This document shows positions 43,349 to 50,844 of a stretch of DNA of 61,035 nucleotides, in pieces. Origin of the DNA: Actinomycetes bacterium (GTDB taxonomy: Bacteria; Actinomycetota; Actinomycetes; Jiangellales; Jiangellaceae); contig JAJYTA010000006.1 of the NCBI GenBank assembly GCA_021793295.1, positions 1 through 61,035 of the forward strand, in the 5' to 3' direction. Position numbers and translations under genes: made by a program. How positions within the stretch are numbered: position 1 is the first letter of the stretch; each line of letters opens with the position of its first letter. The notes beneath the pieces are model-generated. The model was not told where the DNA came from, searched no databases, and saw nothing but the letters and a program-made list of their open reading frames with translations.

Positions 43349-43404
43349 TACACGTACGGGACGAACCTTACGGCGTCTGCCCAGATAGTTCAGGAAACGT
43401 CCAT

Positions 43405-43430
43405 GATGCGAGACAAAAGTGTCTCACATC
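43405..43430. promoter_or_regulatory. dyad GATGcGAGAC-N6-GTCTCaCATC upstream of the SAM riboswitch
   Basis: A 26-base near-perfect dyad with arms GATG-N-GAGAC and complement around six bases (AAAAGT). The inner GAGAC-N6-GTCTC resembles the McbR (TetR) operator half-sites of corynebacteria, which control methionine genes. It lies about 57 bases upstream of the riboswitch and 24 bases past the Doc stop, so a role as promoter operator is possible; a weak toxin-gene terminator is the alternative. Confidence 0.45.
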
Positions 43431-43453
43431 ACAGACGTGAGTGGTCAGCCTCG

Positions 43454-43837
43454 TCACTCCAGGGCGGCGACATTGGCGGCCAACCAGGCCGCCATGTCCG
43501 CCAGTTCGAGTTCACCCGAGGCGACTGAAATGACGAAGTCATACGCCTCGTCCTGATCGACATCGAGGATGCTCCGACCGTTGTCGAGAAGGAACACCGC
43601 CACGGCCGCCCAGGCGAGGCGCTTGTTGCCGTCGACCAGTCCATGATTGCGCCCCAGGGATTCAAGCAGCGCAGCAGCTTTGGACAGGAGATCGGGGTAC
43701 GCCTCGGTGCCGAACATCGACGACCGGGGCCGGTGAACGGCCGAATCGAGAAGTCCGAGATCGCGCACTTCGGGTTCGCGACCGAGAACGATCATGGCGA
43801 CGTCGAACAGATCCTCGAGGTCGAGGAAGACCGTCAC
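43454..43837 (-). CDS. Doc-type toxin of Fic/Doc family
   Basis: A 127-residue Fic/Doc protein. The active-site loop HGLVDGNKRLAW corresponds to Hx[FL]x[DN]GNKR, the Doc form that phosphorylates EF-Tu. Other conserved parts are LDLEDLFDVA at the N-terminus, RDLGLLDSAVHRP and LLESLGRNHGL. GTG 43837 overlaps the antitoxin stop (GTGA), so the pair is translationally coupled. It forms a type II toxin-antitoxin module with the RHH protein. Confidence 0.92.
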   Translation of the reverse strand: MTVFLDLEDLFDVAMIVLGREPEVRDLGLLDSAVHRPRSSMFGTEAYPDLLSKAAALLESLGRNHGLVDGNKRLAWAAVAVFLLDNGRSILDVDQDEAYDFVISVASGELELADMAAWLAANVAALE

Positions 43838-44037
43838 TGGGCAAGCCGGTCCAACAGGCCAGCATGCCGCTCCTTGACCTGTGCGGCCAACTCACGGACG
43901 TGGTCGCGGCGCGCATCCCGCTCGATGTACACCTGGATCGCCATGCGCGCGACCTCGTGCATGGAACGGTGCTCACGCTCGGCCTGACGCCGTAGTGCCT
44001 CGGTCTCCTCGTCAGTGAGCCGCAACGTCATCGCCAT
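43834..44037 (-). CDS. ribbon-helix-helix antitoxin partner of Doc
   Basis: A protein of about 67 residues starting AMTLRLTDEETEALRRQAE, then EHRSMHEVARMAIQVYIERDA, an Arc/MetJ-like RHH fold; the C-terminal half (RRDHVRELAAQVKERHAGLL) would wrap the toxin. In-frame ATGs lie at 44046, 44037 and 44031; 44037 is chosen by similarity in length to other RHH antitoxins, but the first could be used as a leaderless start. A palindrome and direct repeats just upstream suggest autoregulation. Confidence 0.85.
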   Translation of the reverse strand: MAMTLRLTDEETEALRRQAEREHRSMHEVARMAIQVYIERDARRDHVRELAAQVKERHAGLLDRLAQ

Positions 44038-44065
44038 GACCGTCATGATACCACTTCGATACCAC
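44035..44065. promoter_or_regulatory. candidate autoregulatory operator of the RHH-Doc module
   Basis: A perfect palindrome CATGACcGTCATG (44035-44047) covers the antitoxin start region, and the octamer GATACCAC occurs twice (44047-44054 and 44058-44065) at an 11-base period, matching one helical turn. RHH antitoxins commonly bind such repeats. Confidence 0.55.
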
Positions 44066-44096
44066 CGCAGCCGGTGCGTGCTGTCGCGGCGTTCGG

Positions 44097-44888
44097 CTAG
44101 GCGGGCAGGTCCGCCAGCTCTCGCAGCACGGCCTGCACGCCGGGAGGCCCGGGCACGACGAGGTCGGCAGCAGCCCGCAGTTCCGCAGCAGCCTCCTCGG
44201 CGTCGCTACAGATGACGATGCCGGTCAGGCCCGCGGCGGCCAAGTCGCGGACCGCGGCTACGGCCGGCAGATCACCGAGGTCGTCACCGGCGTACACGAC
44301 CGCCCGCGCGTCGGTCTCGTCGACCAGCGCTCGGATCGCCGCCCCCTTGTCGACACCGGCCGGGCGTAGTTCCAGCACGAATCGTCCGGGCGTGACCTGA
44401 AGCCCCGTGTCCGCGGCGACGCCGTCGGCCAGCGGGCGCAGCTCGGCCAGCGCGCCGGCCGGGTCGGCGGCGTTGCGGGTGTGCAGCGCCACCGAATGGC
44501 CCTTGTCCTCGACCTCGACGCCGGGACGCGTGGCGGCCAGCTCGAACACGCGCTCACGCGCCTCGAGCACGCCGCTGTCGGTTCGCGGGCTGTCCAGCCG
44601 GCCACCGGACCACCGCTGCAGGCCGTAGTGCCCCCAGATCTCCAAGCCCGGCACAGCCTCCAGCCCGCCGAGCCGCACGGCTTCGAGACACGGCCGGCCG
44701 GTGACGATCGCGACCCGCGCCACCCGCTCGGAGACAGCGGTGAGCACGTCGGCCGTCCCTGGCAGCGCGACCGCCTCGGCGGGTCGATCAACGATCGGCG
44801 CCAGCACGCCGTCGAAGTCCAACGCCACCAGCGTGCGCGGCAACAGTCCCGTCAGCGACCGCAGAACCGCGGCTGAATCGGCGGTCAT
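44097..44888 (-). CDS. otsB: trehalose-6-phosphate phosphatase
   Basis: A 263-residue HAD phosphatase completing trehalose synthesis. Motif I is LDFDGVLAPI; motif II is VTGRP; the cap includes WGHYGLQRWSGG; motif III/IV is GVDKGAAIRALV followed by YAGDDLGDLPA. ATG 44888 overlaps the stop of the LytR_C gene (ATGA). Its synthase partner otsA is 1.1 kb away and on the opposite strand, so the two trehalose genes are not one operon. The start and length are typical. Confidence 0.93.
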   Translation of the reverse strand: MTADSAAVLRSLTGLLPRTLVALDFDGVLAPIVDRPAEAVALPGTADVLTAVSERVARVAIVTGRPCLEAVRLGGLEAVPGLEIWGHYGLQRWSGGRLDSPRTDSGVLEARERVFELAATRPGVEVEDKGHSVALHTRNAADPAGALAELRPLADGVAADTGLQVTPGRFVLELRPAGVDKGAAIRALVDETDARAVVYAGDDLGDLPAVAAVRDLAAAGLTGIVICSDAEEAAAELRAAADLVVPGPPGVQAVLRELADLPA

Positions 44889-45493
44889 TCCGGCTCCCCC
44901 ACCTCGTCCACATAGTCCTCGACCAAGACGACGACCAGCCGGGTGTTGTTGATCCCCTCGAAGGTCGGCATCACCCGGCCGATCTCGGGGAACTGCGCCG
45001 CCAACGCCTCGGCGGCCTCTTCCTGGCCCTCTGGGTAGTAGACCGTGGTCTCGGGGACGTTTCCGGTGAAGCCGCTGACGGCGGCCACCTCCCAGCCACC
45101 TTCCTCGAGCCGATCGCGGGCCAGGTCCTCGAGGCCTTCGACGTCGGTCTGATTGGCGATGCCGACCGGCTCGCGCAATTCCGGAGGCGCCGTCGACGCT
45201 TCGGTGTCGTCCGAGTCGCTGTCGTCCGGGTCGGTGTCGTCGGTTTCGCCGTCCGTGGGCTCGTCGGTCGGTTCGTCCGTGGGATGTGACGTCGCGGCGT
45301 CGTCATTCGTCGTGCCCGAATCGCCGCCGTCGGCGCCGCCTTCACCGTCGGGCCCGGCGGCATCGGCCGAGATGTCCTCGGGGGTGCTGTCGTCCACGTC
45401 GCCGCCGAACATCCACAGCAGCGCCGCCACGACGGCAACAGTGCCGACCAGCGCGACAAGGGAGGGCCACAACCGCTCCATCCGCTCACGCAT
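44885..45493 (-). CDS. membrane-anchored LytR C-terminal (LytR_C) domain protein
   Basis: A protein of about 202 residues: a cytoplasmic tail (MRERMERLWP), one membrane helix (LVALVGTVAVVAALLWMFGG), a long Asp/Thr/Glu-rich linker (DEPTDEPTDGETDDTDPDDS) and a C-terminal LytR_C domain with VGIANQTDVEGLEDLARDRL, then VYYPEGQEEAAEALAAQFP and RLVVVLVEDYVDE. The domain usually follows LCP transferases but also occurs alone on anchored proteins. ATG 45493 is preferred over GTG 45499. It is co-translated with otsB; why a wall-type domain sits with trehalose genes is not clear. Confidence 0.85.
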   Translation of the reverse strand: MRERMERLWPSLVALVGTVAVVAALLWMFGGDVDDSTPEDISADAAGPDGEGGADGGDSGTTNDDAATSHPTDEPTDEPTDGETDDTDPDDSDSDDTEASTAPPELREPVGIANQTDVEGLEDLARDRLEEGGWEVAAVSGFTGNVPETTVYYPEGQEEAAEALAAQFPEIGRVMPTFEGINNTRLVVVLVEDYVDEVGEPE

Positions 45494-45569
45494 CGTCACA
45501 GGACCAGCAGGTTACGCGACAAGGTCCACCACACGCGAGCGGCTGCGCCTGCCACCTCTGCCGGCGGCC

Positions 45570-45893
45570 TCAGCTGTCGCCGTCCGAACGGCGCGCCGAC
45601 CGCGCCCGCTGCCGACTGGATCGCAACCGCCGTAACCGCTTGACCAGCATCGGGTCGTGGACCAGAGCCTCAGGCCGGTCGATGAGGGCGTTGAGGACCT
45701 GGTAGTAGCGCGTCGGCGTCATGTCGAACAGCTCGCGGACCGCCTGCTCCTTGGCGCCGGCGTACTTCCACCACTGCCGTTCGAAGTCGAGGATGGCGCG
45801 TTCGTGGTCGTCGAGCTCGCCGGCCGGCGCCTCGGCACCGTACCCGGCGGACATCGGCACAGCCGGAACGTTCATGCGATTCATCGTACGCAT
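45570..45893 (-). CDS. DUF3263 domain protein
   Basis: A protein of about 107 residues with the DUF3263 core AILDFERQWWKYAGAKEQAVRELFDMTPTRYYQVLNALID split over two helices. This resembles a small winged-helix DNA-binding domain, and a basic tail (LRRLRSSRQRARSARR) follows. The family is restricted to actinobacteria and lacks an assigned function. Three ATGs (45893, 45884, 45875) are possible; none has a good ribosome site, and the longest is used. It is divergent from otsA with 85 bases between. Confidence 0.85.
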   Translation of the reverse strand: MRTMNRMNVPAVPMSAGYGAEAPAGELDDHERAILDFERQWWKYAGAKEQAVRELFDMTPTRYYQVLNALIDRPEALVHDPMLVKRLRRLRSSRQRARSARRSDGDS

Positions 45894-45978
45894 GACAAAA
45901 CTCGACCCTGAGCATCGACAGGCCAGTAACCGGGCAGGGAGACTACTTCGATAGCGTTGGCAGTACGAGGAGGCCTTT

Positions 45979-47379
45979 TTGTCCGAGATTGGAACGAGCA
46001 GCTTCGTCGTCGTCGCCAACCGGCTACCAGTCGACCGGGTGATCTCGCCCGACGGCTCCGCACACTGGAGACGCAGCCCCGGCGGCCTGGTCACCGCGCT
46101 TGCGCCGGTGATGCGTGCCTATGACGGTGCGTGGGTCGGTTGGACCGGTTCTCCGGATGACGCGCCTGAACCGTTCTCCACATCCGACATGGATCTCATC
46201 GCCGTGCCCCTCTCGGCCGAAGAGATCGCGCTCTACTACGAGGGGTTCTCCAACGCGACTCTGTGGCCGCTGTACCACGACGTCATCGTCCCGCCGGAGT
46301 ACCACCGCGAATGGTGGGACGCCTACCGCCAGGTCAACGAACGTTTCGCCGCCGCTGCCGCCGAGGTCGCCGACCAGAACGCCGTGGTGTTCGTGCAGGA
46401 CTATCAGCTCCAGCTGGTGCCGCAGATCCTGCGCTCCATGCGCCCCGACCTCAAGATCGGCTTCTTCCTGCACATCCCGTTCCCGCCGTCGGAGCTGTTC
46501 GCCCAGGTGCCCTGGCGCCGCCAGATCCTGGAGGGGCTGCTCGGCGCCGACCTGGTCGGCTTCCAGCGCGACGGCGCGGCGGCCAACTTCGAGGCGCTGG
46601 CCGAGCAGTTCACCGGGGCGACCCTGGTCGACGACCATCTGGTCCTCGATGACGGGCGCAAGGTGCTCGCCCGCGCCTTCCCGATCTCCATCGAGGTCGA
46701 CGAAGTCACGCGGCTGGCCGAAGACCCCGAGGTACAGGCCCGCGCCGCCACGATCCGCGAAGAGGTCGGTTCACCGAAGCACATCCTGCTCGGGGTCGAC
46801 CGGCTCGACTACACGAAGGGCATCAGCCACCGCCTCAAGGCGTTCGGCGAACTGCTCGGCGACGGTACGGTCACGCCTGAGGACGCGGTGCTCCTGCAGG
46901 TCGCCACGCCGAGCCGGGAACGCGTCGAGGCCTACCAGACGCTGCGTGACGAGGTCGAGCTCCAGGTCGGGCGCATCAACGGCGACTACGGCCGCATCGG
47001 CAAGCCGGCCGTGCACTACCTCTATTCGTCGTACGAACGAGCCGAGCTGGTCGCCTTGTTACGCGCCGCCGACGTCATGGTCGTGACACCGCTGCGCGAC
47101 GGCATGAACCTCGTGGCTAAGGAGTACGTCACCGCCCGTACCGACCTGCGCGGAACACTCGTGCTCTCCGAGTTCGCCGGCGCGGCCGACGAACTCGGCG
47201 ACGGCGCCATGCTGGTCAATCCGCACGACATCGACGGGTTGAAGCGCACGTTGATCAAGGCCATGCGGGTCGACGACGCCGAAGCCGCTCATCGCATGAA
47301 GCTGCTGCGCGAGCACGTCATCAGCCACGACATCGACCGCTGGGCTCAGGACTTCCTCACCGTTCTGCGCGCGGCCTGA
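45979..47379 (+). CDS. otsA: trehalose-6-phosphate synthase
   Basis: A 466-residue GT20 glycosyltransferase joining UDP- or GDP-glucose to glucose-6-phosphate. The sequence shows [12 protein letters not shown], the phosphate loop [17 protein letters not shown]-type [25 protein letters not shown], the donor site [18 protein letters not shown], and the C-terminal [15 protein letters not shown] and [13 protein letters not shown] 45979 follows GAGGAGG. It provides the substrate for OtsB. It converges on the small gene at 47408 with 28 bases between. Confidence 0.95.
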   Translation: MSEIGTSSFVVVANRLPVDRVISPDGSAHWRRSPGGLVTALAPVMRAYDGAWVGWTGSPDDAPEPFSTSDMDLIAVPLSAEEIALYYEGFSNATLWPLYHDVIVPPEYHREWWDAYRQVNERFAAAAAEVADQNAVVFVQDYQLQLVPQILRSMRPDLKIGFFLHIPFPPSELFAQVPWRRQILEGLLGADLVGFQRDGAAANFEALAEQFTGATLVDDHLVLDDGRKVLARAFPISIEVDEVTRLAEDPEVQARAATIREEVGSPKHILLGVDRLDYTKGISHRLKAFGELLGDGTVTPEDAVLLQVATPSRERVEAYQTLRDEVELQVGRINGDYGRIGKPAVHYLYSSYERAELVALLRAADVMVVTPLRDGMNLVAKEYVTARTDLRGTLVLSEFAGAADELGDGAMLVNPHDIDGLKRTLIKAMRVDDAEAAHRMKLLREHVISHDIDRWAQDFLTVLRAA

Positions 47380-47407
47380 TCCCGGCACCGGGGGCGGGCC
47401 GGACGGG

Positions 47408-47662
47408 TCAGCGGTCCGGCTCGGCCTCGGTGAAGGCCAGCCACGCCTGCGTGTCGGCCGCATCGAGCGACCCGCTCGACGTGTTCGCCGATTCGTCATA
47501 CGCCAAGCGGCGTTCGGCTTGTTCGGCGTTGCGCAACTCCATCTGCGCCAGGGCCATCAGGTCCCGCAGACCTTCGGAACCGAAGCGGTCACGAACGTTT
47601 TTCACCGCGGCGGTCACCATCGGATCGACGTCCGGCGTCGCGGGCCGCATCTGTGGATCCAT
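47408..47662 (-). CDS. small hypothetical protein
   Basis: An 84-residue protein, largely helical (VKNVRDRFGSEGLRDLMALAQMELRNAEQAERRLAYDES), with an acidic C-terminus (DTQAWLAFTEAEPD). ATG 47662 lies behind GAGGAGTGA, so it is probably translated. No family recognised. A longer frame upstream to 47740 has no ribosome site. Confidence 0.65.
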   Translation of the reverse strand: MDPQMRPATPDVDPMVTAAVKNVRDRFGSEGLRDLMALAQMELRNAEQAERRLAYDESANTSSGSLDAADTQAWLAFTEAEPDR

Positions 47663-47879
47663 CGAGTCACTCCTCGTCGTCAACGCGCCGTCGTACCGTA
47701 GCGCGCAGCTGACACGACGTTGTCGCCTCCCCCGGGACACGACACCTTACGCCATCGCATCCCCCGGTGGGCCGCCGTGACAGGCACGTGGAACATCGAC
47801 GATGATGTGGCTGCACACGGCCGGACGGGACGGGGTCCGTCCAGCTTGGTACCCACGACTCTCTAGCCATGGTGGTCGA

Positions 47880-48314
47880 TTGCTTCCTCGTCGCTTCGCC
47901 CTCGTCCGCCATGTCGACTACACCGGGATCTCCGGGCTCGGCGTGGTGGCCTACGGCGTGGTCTTCACCGACGGGCACGTCGCGCTTCGCTGGACCTCCG
48001 ACTTCCCAGCCACCAGCCTCTGGAATTCGATCGACGATCTGCTCGCCGTGCACGGCCACGGCGACGCCACGAGCATCGAGTGGTTGGATCCGGCTACCGA
48101 CGTGCTGGATCAACCGCCGGCGCGGGGCCGGCGCGCTCGCCGCTCCGGTCCGATCGGCGACGGCGTCGGGCCTCCGCCGGCACCGCCGCCGGACCGGCAC
48201 GCCTCGCAGACCTCCCTGCGCGTACCGTCCCAACGCCGGGCCGGGCGACACCGCCGAACGAGCACTGAGCAAGAATCGAGGCCGACGGCACCGATCGAGA
48301 GCGACTGGACATGA
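47880..48314 (+). CDS. hypothetical protein (RHVDYTGISG family), start uncertain
   Basis: The core FALVRHVDYTGISGLGVVAYG, then VVFTDGHVALRWTSDFPATSLW, then SIDDLLAVHGHGDATSIEWLDP has the look of a conserved actinobacterial protein of about 100 residues in which a beta-rich domain reads a short host-gene context. The rest (Pro/Arg-rich) is low complexity. A TTG at 47880 just before the core is the likeliest start; the frame is open back to 47802. Its stop overlaps the start of the first DUF202 gene (ATGA), so it heads that operon. Function unknown. Confidence 0.55.
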   Translation: MLPRRFALVRHVDYTGISGLGVVAYGVVFTDGHVALRWTSDFPATSLWNSIDDLLAVHGHGDATSIEWLDPATDVLDQPPARGRRARRSGPIGDGVGPPPAPPPDRHASQTSLRVPSQRRAGRHRRTSTEQESRPTAPIESDWT

Positions 48315-48700
48315 CGCAGAACCCGCAGCCACCCGGTGATGCTCCCCGGCGTTGGCCACGGCGTGTCTACGGCGTGGGGGAAGAGCCTGACCCTCGGTTC
48401 ACCTTCGCCAACGAACGGACGTTCCTGGCCTGGATCCGCACCGCGCTGGCGCTCCTGGCCGCCGGGATCGCGCTCGAGGCGCTGGAGATCCCCGAGCAGG
48501 CGACCCTGCGCTTGCTCGTGGTTATCGCGCTCGCGCTGCTCGGCGGCATCAGCAGTGTGCTGGCGTTCCTGCGCTGGGCGCGCGCCGAACGCGCGCTGCG
48601 CGAGGCCAAGCCGCTGCCGTCCCCCGGGCTCGCCCCGGTGCTGTCCTTCGGACTGGCCGTGGCCGCGCTCGTCATCGTCGTCGTGCTCGTGTCGTCGTGA
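48311..48700 (+). CDS. DUF202 (YidH-like) membrane protein
   Basis: A 129-residue membrane protein. The DUF202 hallmark RFTFANERTFLAWIRTALALLAAG leads into the first helix; two further helices follow (LLVVIALALLGGISSVLAFLRW and VLSFGLAVAALVIVVVLV). It is coupled upstream to the hypothetical gene and followed four bases later by a second DUF202 gene. Pairs of this kind are common in actinobacteria. Function unknown. Confidence 0.9.
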   Translation: MTQNPQPPGDAPRRWPRRVYGVGEEPDPRFTFANERTFLAWIRTALALLAAGIALEALEIPEQATLRLLVVIALALLGGISSVLAFLRWARAERALREAKPLPSPGLAPVLSFGLAVAALVIVVVLVSS

Positions 48701-48704
48701 TCCG

Positions 48705-49031
48705 ATGATCACCCGCACGTACGATCCCGGCGCCCAGAACGAGCGCACGGCGTTGGCCTGGACCCGCACCGCGCTCGCGCTCCTGGTGGGCGTCGTGCTC
48801 GCCGCCCGGCTCGCCGCCGACCCGCTCGGTGTCGTCGCCCTCGCCTTCGCGATCGTGGTGGCGCCGCTGGCGCTGGTGATCCTGCTGATGGCCCGGCGCA
48901 GGTACCTGCGCGCGCACGTCGCCCTGCATCAAGAGCGCGATCTGCCCGACGGGCGGCTGCCCGCGATGGTCGCGCTGGTGACCTGCTTGCTGGCGGTGCT
49001 GGAGCTGGCCTACGCGATCAACGGCTCGTGA
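48705..49031 (+). CDS. DUF202 membrane protein, second copy
   Basis: A 108-residue DUF202 protein starting with PGAQNERTALAWTRTALALLVG, the same motif as its neighbour but with an AWTRT core. Three helices are predicted (the last MVALVTCLLAVLELAYAI). ATG 48705 lies four bases after the previous stop. It may form a heteromeric complex with the first copy (inference). The 3' end overlaps the convergent murQ gene by 14 bases. Confidence 0.9.
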   Translation: MITRTYDPGAQNERTALAWTRTALALLVGVVLAARLAADPLGVVALAFAIVVAPLALVILLMARRRYLRAHVALHQERDLPDGRLPAMVALVTCLLAVLELAYAINGS

Positions 49032-49962
49032 TCGACGTCTCGTCGCCGGTGAACGGAGAGACGTCCCCGGCGACCGCGGCGCGAACCCGGCCGTCGGCCC
49101 GGTTCAACCGGTCTCGGGCCTCGTCCGGGCCGATCCCGGCCAGCAGCATCACGGTGGCGACCTTCGACTGGTCGCCGCTGTCGCGCAGCGCTCGGTCGAC
49201 TTCGGCCTCCGTGGCTCCGGTCGCGGCCTGAACGATGCGCTGAGCGCGTCTGCGCAGCTTCTGGTTACTGGCGCGCACGTCGACCATCAGGTCGCCGTAG
49301 GTCCGGCCCAGCCCGACCATGACGAGCGTCGAGATGGTGTTGAGGATGAGTTTCTCCGCGGTTCCGGCCTTGAGCCGAGTGGAGCCGGAGACGACCTCAG
49401 GCCCGGTCGATGCTTCGATGGCGACGTCACTGGCCGCAGCGATGGCCGAGCCCGGGTTGTTCACCACCGCGACGCGTAACGCGCCTGCTTCGCGCGCCGC
49501 GTCGAGAGCGCCCAGCACGTACGGGGTGCGCCCGGACGCGCTGACGGCGATCACGACGTCGTCGGCCACTGGCGAGAGCTCGAGCAGGTCGGAGCGTCCG
49601 CCGTCGCGGTCGTCCTCGTCGTGCTCGGCCGCCGATCGCACGGCGCCGGGCCCTCCGGCCATGACCGCGACGACGTGACGTTCGTCCACACCGAAGGTGG
49701 GCCCGCATTCGGCGACGTCGAGTACCGCGAGCCGGCCCGGCGTACCGGCGCCCACTTCGATGAGCCGGCCACCGCGGCGCATCCTGGCGACCGCTGCGTC
49801 GACAGCGGCAGCGATCTGCTCACCGGCAGCGGCCACCGCCTCGACGGCCACCCGGTCTTGAGCGGCCATGAGGGCCACTTGAGCGTGCGTGGGCATCAGG
49901 TCGAGGTCGGCCGCTTCGGGCAGTCGGCCCTCCGTGGCCAGGCCGTCGAGTTCAGCGTTCAC
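49018..49962 (-). CDS. murQ: N-acetylmuramic acid 6-phosphate etherase
   Basis: A 314-residue SIS-domain lyase that removes lactate from MurNAc-6-phosphate to give GlcNAc-6-phosphate. Motifs are LIEVGAGTPGRLAVLDVAECGPTFG, VIAVSASGRTPYVLGAL (SIS) and the signature STRLKAGTAEKLILNTIST. A UBA-like C-terminal helix bundle (ATGATEAEVDRALRDSGDQSKVATVMLLAG) is typical. GTG 49962 overlaps the gntR stop (GTGA). It places the cluster in muropeptide recycling; no MurK or PTS gene is in the window. Confidence 0.95.
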   Translation of the reverse strand: MNAELDGLATEGRLPEAADLDLMPTHAQVALMAAQDRVAVEAVAAAGEQIAAAVDAAVARMRRGGRLIEVGAGTPGRLAVLDVAECGPTFGVDERHVVAVMAGGPGAVRSAAEHDEDDRDGGRSDLLELSPVADDVVIAVSASGRTPYVLGALDAAREAGALRVAVVNNPGSAIAAASDVAIEASTGPEVVSGSTRLKAGTAEKLILNTISTLVMVGLGRTYGDLMVDVRASNQKLRRRAQRIVQAATGATEAEVDRALRDSGDQSKVATVMLLAGIGPDEARDRLNRADGRVRAAVAGDVSPFTGDETSITSR

Positions 49963-50678
49963 TCTGCGGCCCTCCTAGGCCCGACTGGTTGCAGATCGAC
50001 TCGGAACTGATATCGGTCACCTCGGTATACCGAGCGGACGAACTCGACGACGCGGTTTTCCGCGTCGCGCGAGACACGTTCGAAGAGAAAGGCCGGCGAG
50101 TGCAGGGGAACCTCCAGCGCTTCGGATTCAGCTTCGTCGGTCACGGTTGCCTCGATGGTTTGCTGGCCGCCGGCGAGAACGATGCCATACACGTCGTGGA
50201 GCAGTTCGTAGAAGGACCCGTCGGTCAGCATCTCGCCGTCGAGTCCCGGCGCGATACTGCGGGGTACGTGCAGTGTCTCGAGTGCCATCGGGGCGTCGTC
50301 AGCCAGGCGTAACCGTATGACACGCAGGACCCGCTCGCCCGGGGAGATCTCCAGTCGCCGGCCGAGCTGCGCCCCGGCGGGCACGTCGTCGATGGCGAGC
50401 GTACGGCTGGACGGGACGGAGCCACGCTGGCGCATGTCCTCGGAGAACGAGGTGGCGGCGAGACCTTGGGCGATCTTGGGTCCGGCGACGAATGTGCCCG
50501 CTCCCTGCCGGCGGACCAGACGGCCTTCGCGGACCAGCTCCTCGACGGCACGACGCAACGTCATCCGCGACACGCCGAAGCGGGGAGCCAACGTGCGCTC
50601 GGGCGGCAACGCGTCGCCCACGCTCAACTCGGCCACGAGGTCGAGGATCTCGTCACGGATCGAGTGGTACTTCGCCAC
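49959..50678 (-). CDS. GntR/HutC-family regulator (DasR/NagR-like)
   Basis: A 239-residue GntR regulator. Winged helix at 3-68: SIRDEILDLVAELSVGDALP, RFGVSRMTLRRAVEELVREG and RRQGAGTFVAGPK. A UTRA ligand domain follows (about 90-230: RVLRVIRLRLADDAPMALET). HutC-subfamily members such as DasR bind amino-sugar phosphates. Three dre-like sites in the promoter it shares with the glycosyl hydrolase gene are its likely operators. The downstream murQ gene is in the same operon, so an amino-sugar phosphate effector is likely (inference). Confidence 0.92.
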   Translation of the reverse strand: MAKYHSIRDEILDLVAELSVGDALPPERTLAPRFGVSRMTLRRAVEELVREGRLVRRQGAGTFVAGPKIAQGLAATSFSEDMRQRGSVPSSRTLAIDDVPAGAQLGRRLEISPGERVLRVIRLRLADDAPMALETLHVPRSIAPGLDGEMLTDGSFYELLHDVYGIVLAGGQQTIEATVTDEAESEALEVPLHSPAFLFERVSRDAENRVVEFVRSVYRGDRYQFRVDLQPVGPRRAAE

Positions 50679-50705
50679 GCTCGGACCCCTTCGTCTCGAC
50701 GAGTC

Positions 50706-50830
50706 AGTGGTCTAGGCCACAATCGCCCTTCACGACAGTAAGCGCGGCGGCCACCAAATGAAAAGCGCGATGGTCTAGACGTTTCGGCCGAACTTCTCCA
50801 CACTGGCCAGGCACATTGGTCTAGCCCAGC
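50706..50830. promoter_or_regulatory. three dre-like GntR operators between gntR and the DigH-like gene
   Basis: AGTGGTCTAGGCCACA (50706-50721), GATGGTCTAGACGTTT (50769-50784) and ATTGGTCTAGCCCAGC (50815-50830) share TGGTCTAG. The first matches the DasR consensus AGTGGTCTAGACCACT closely. They occupy the whole 166-base divergent promoter region, consistent with control of both the gntR-murQ operon and the hydrolase gene. Confidence 0.88.
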
Positions 50831-50844
50831 GAGGAGGATCTCAC

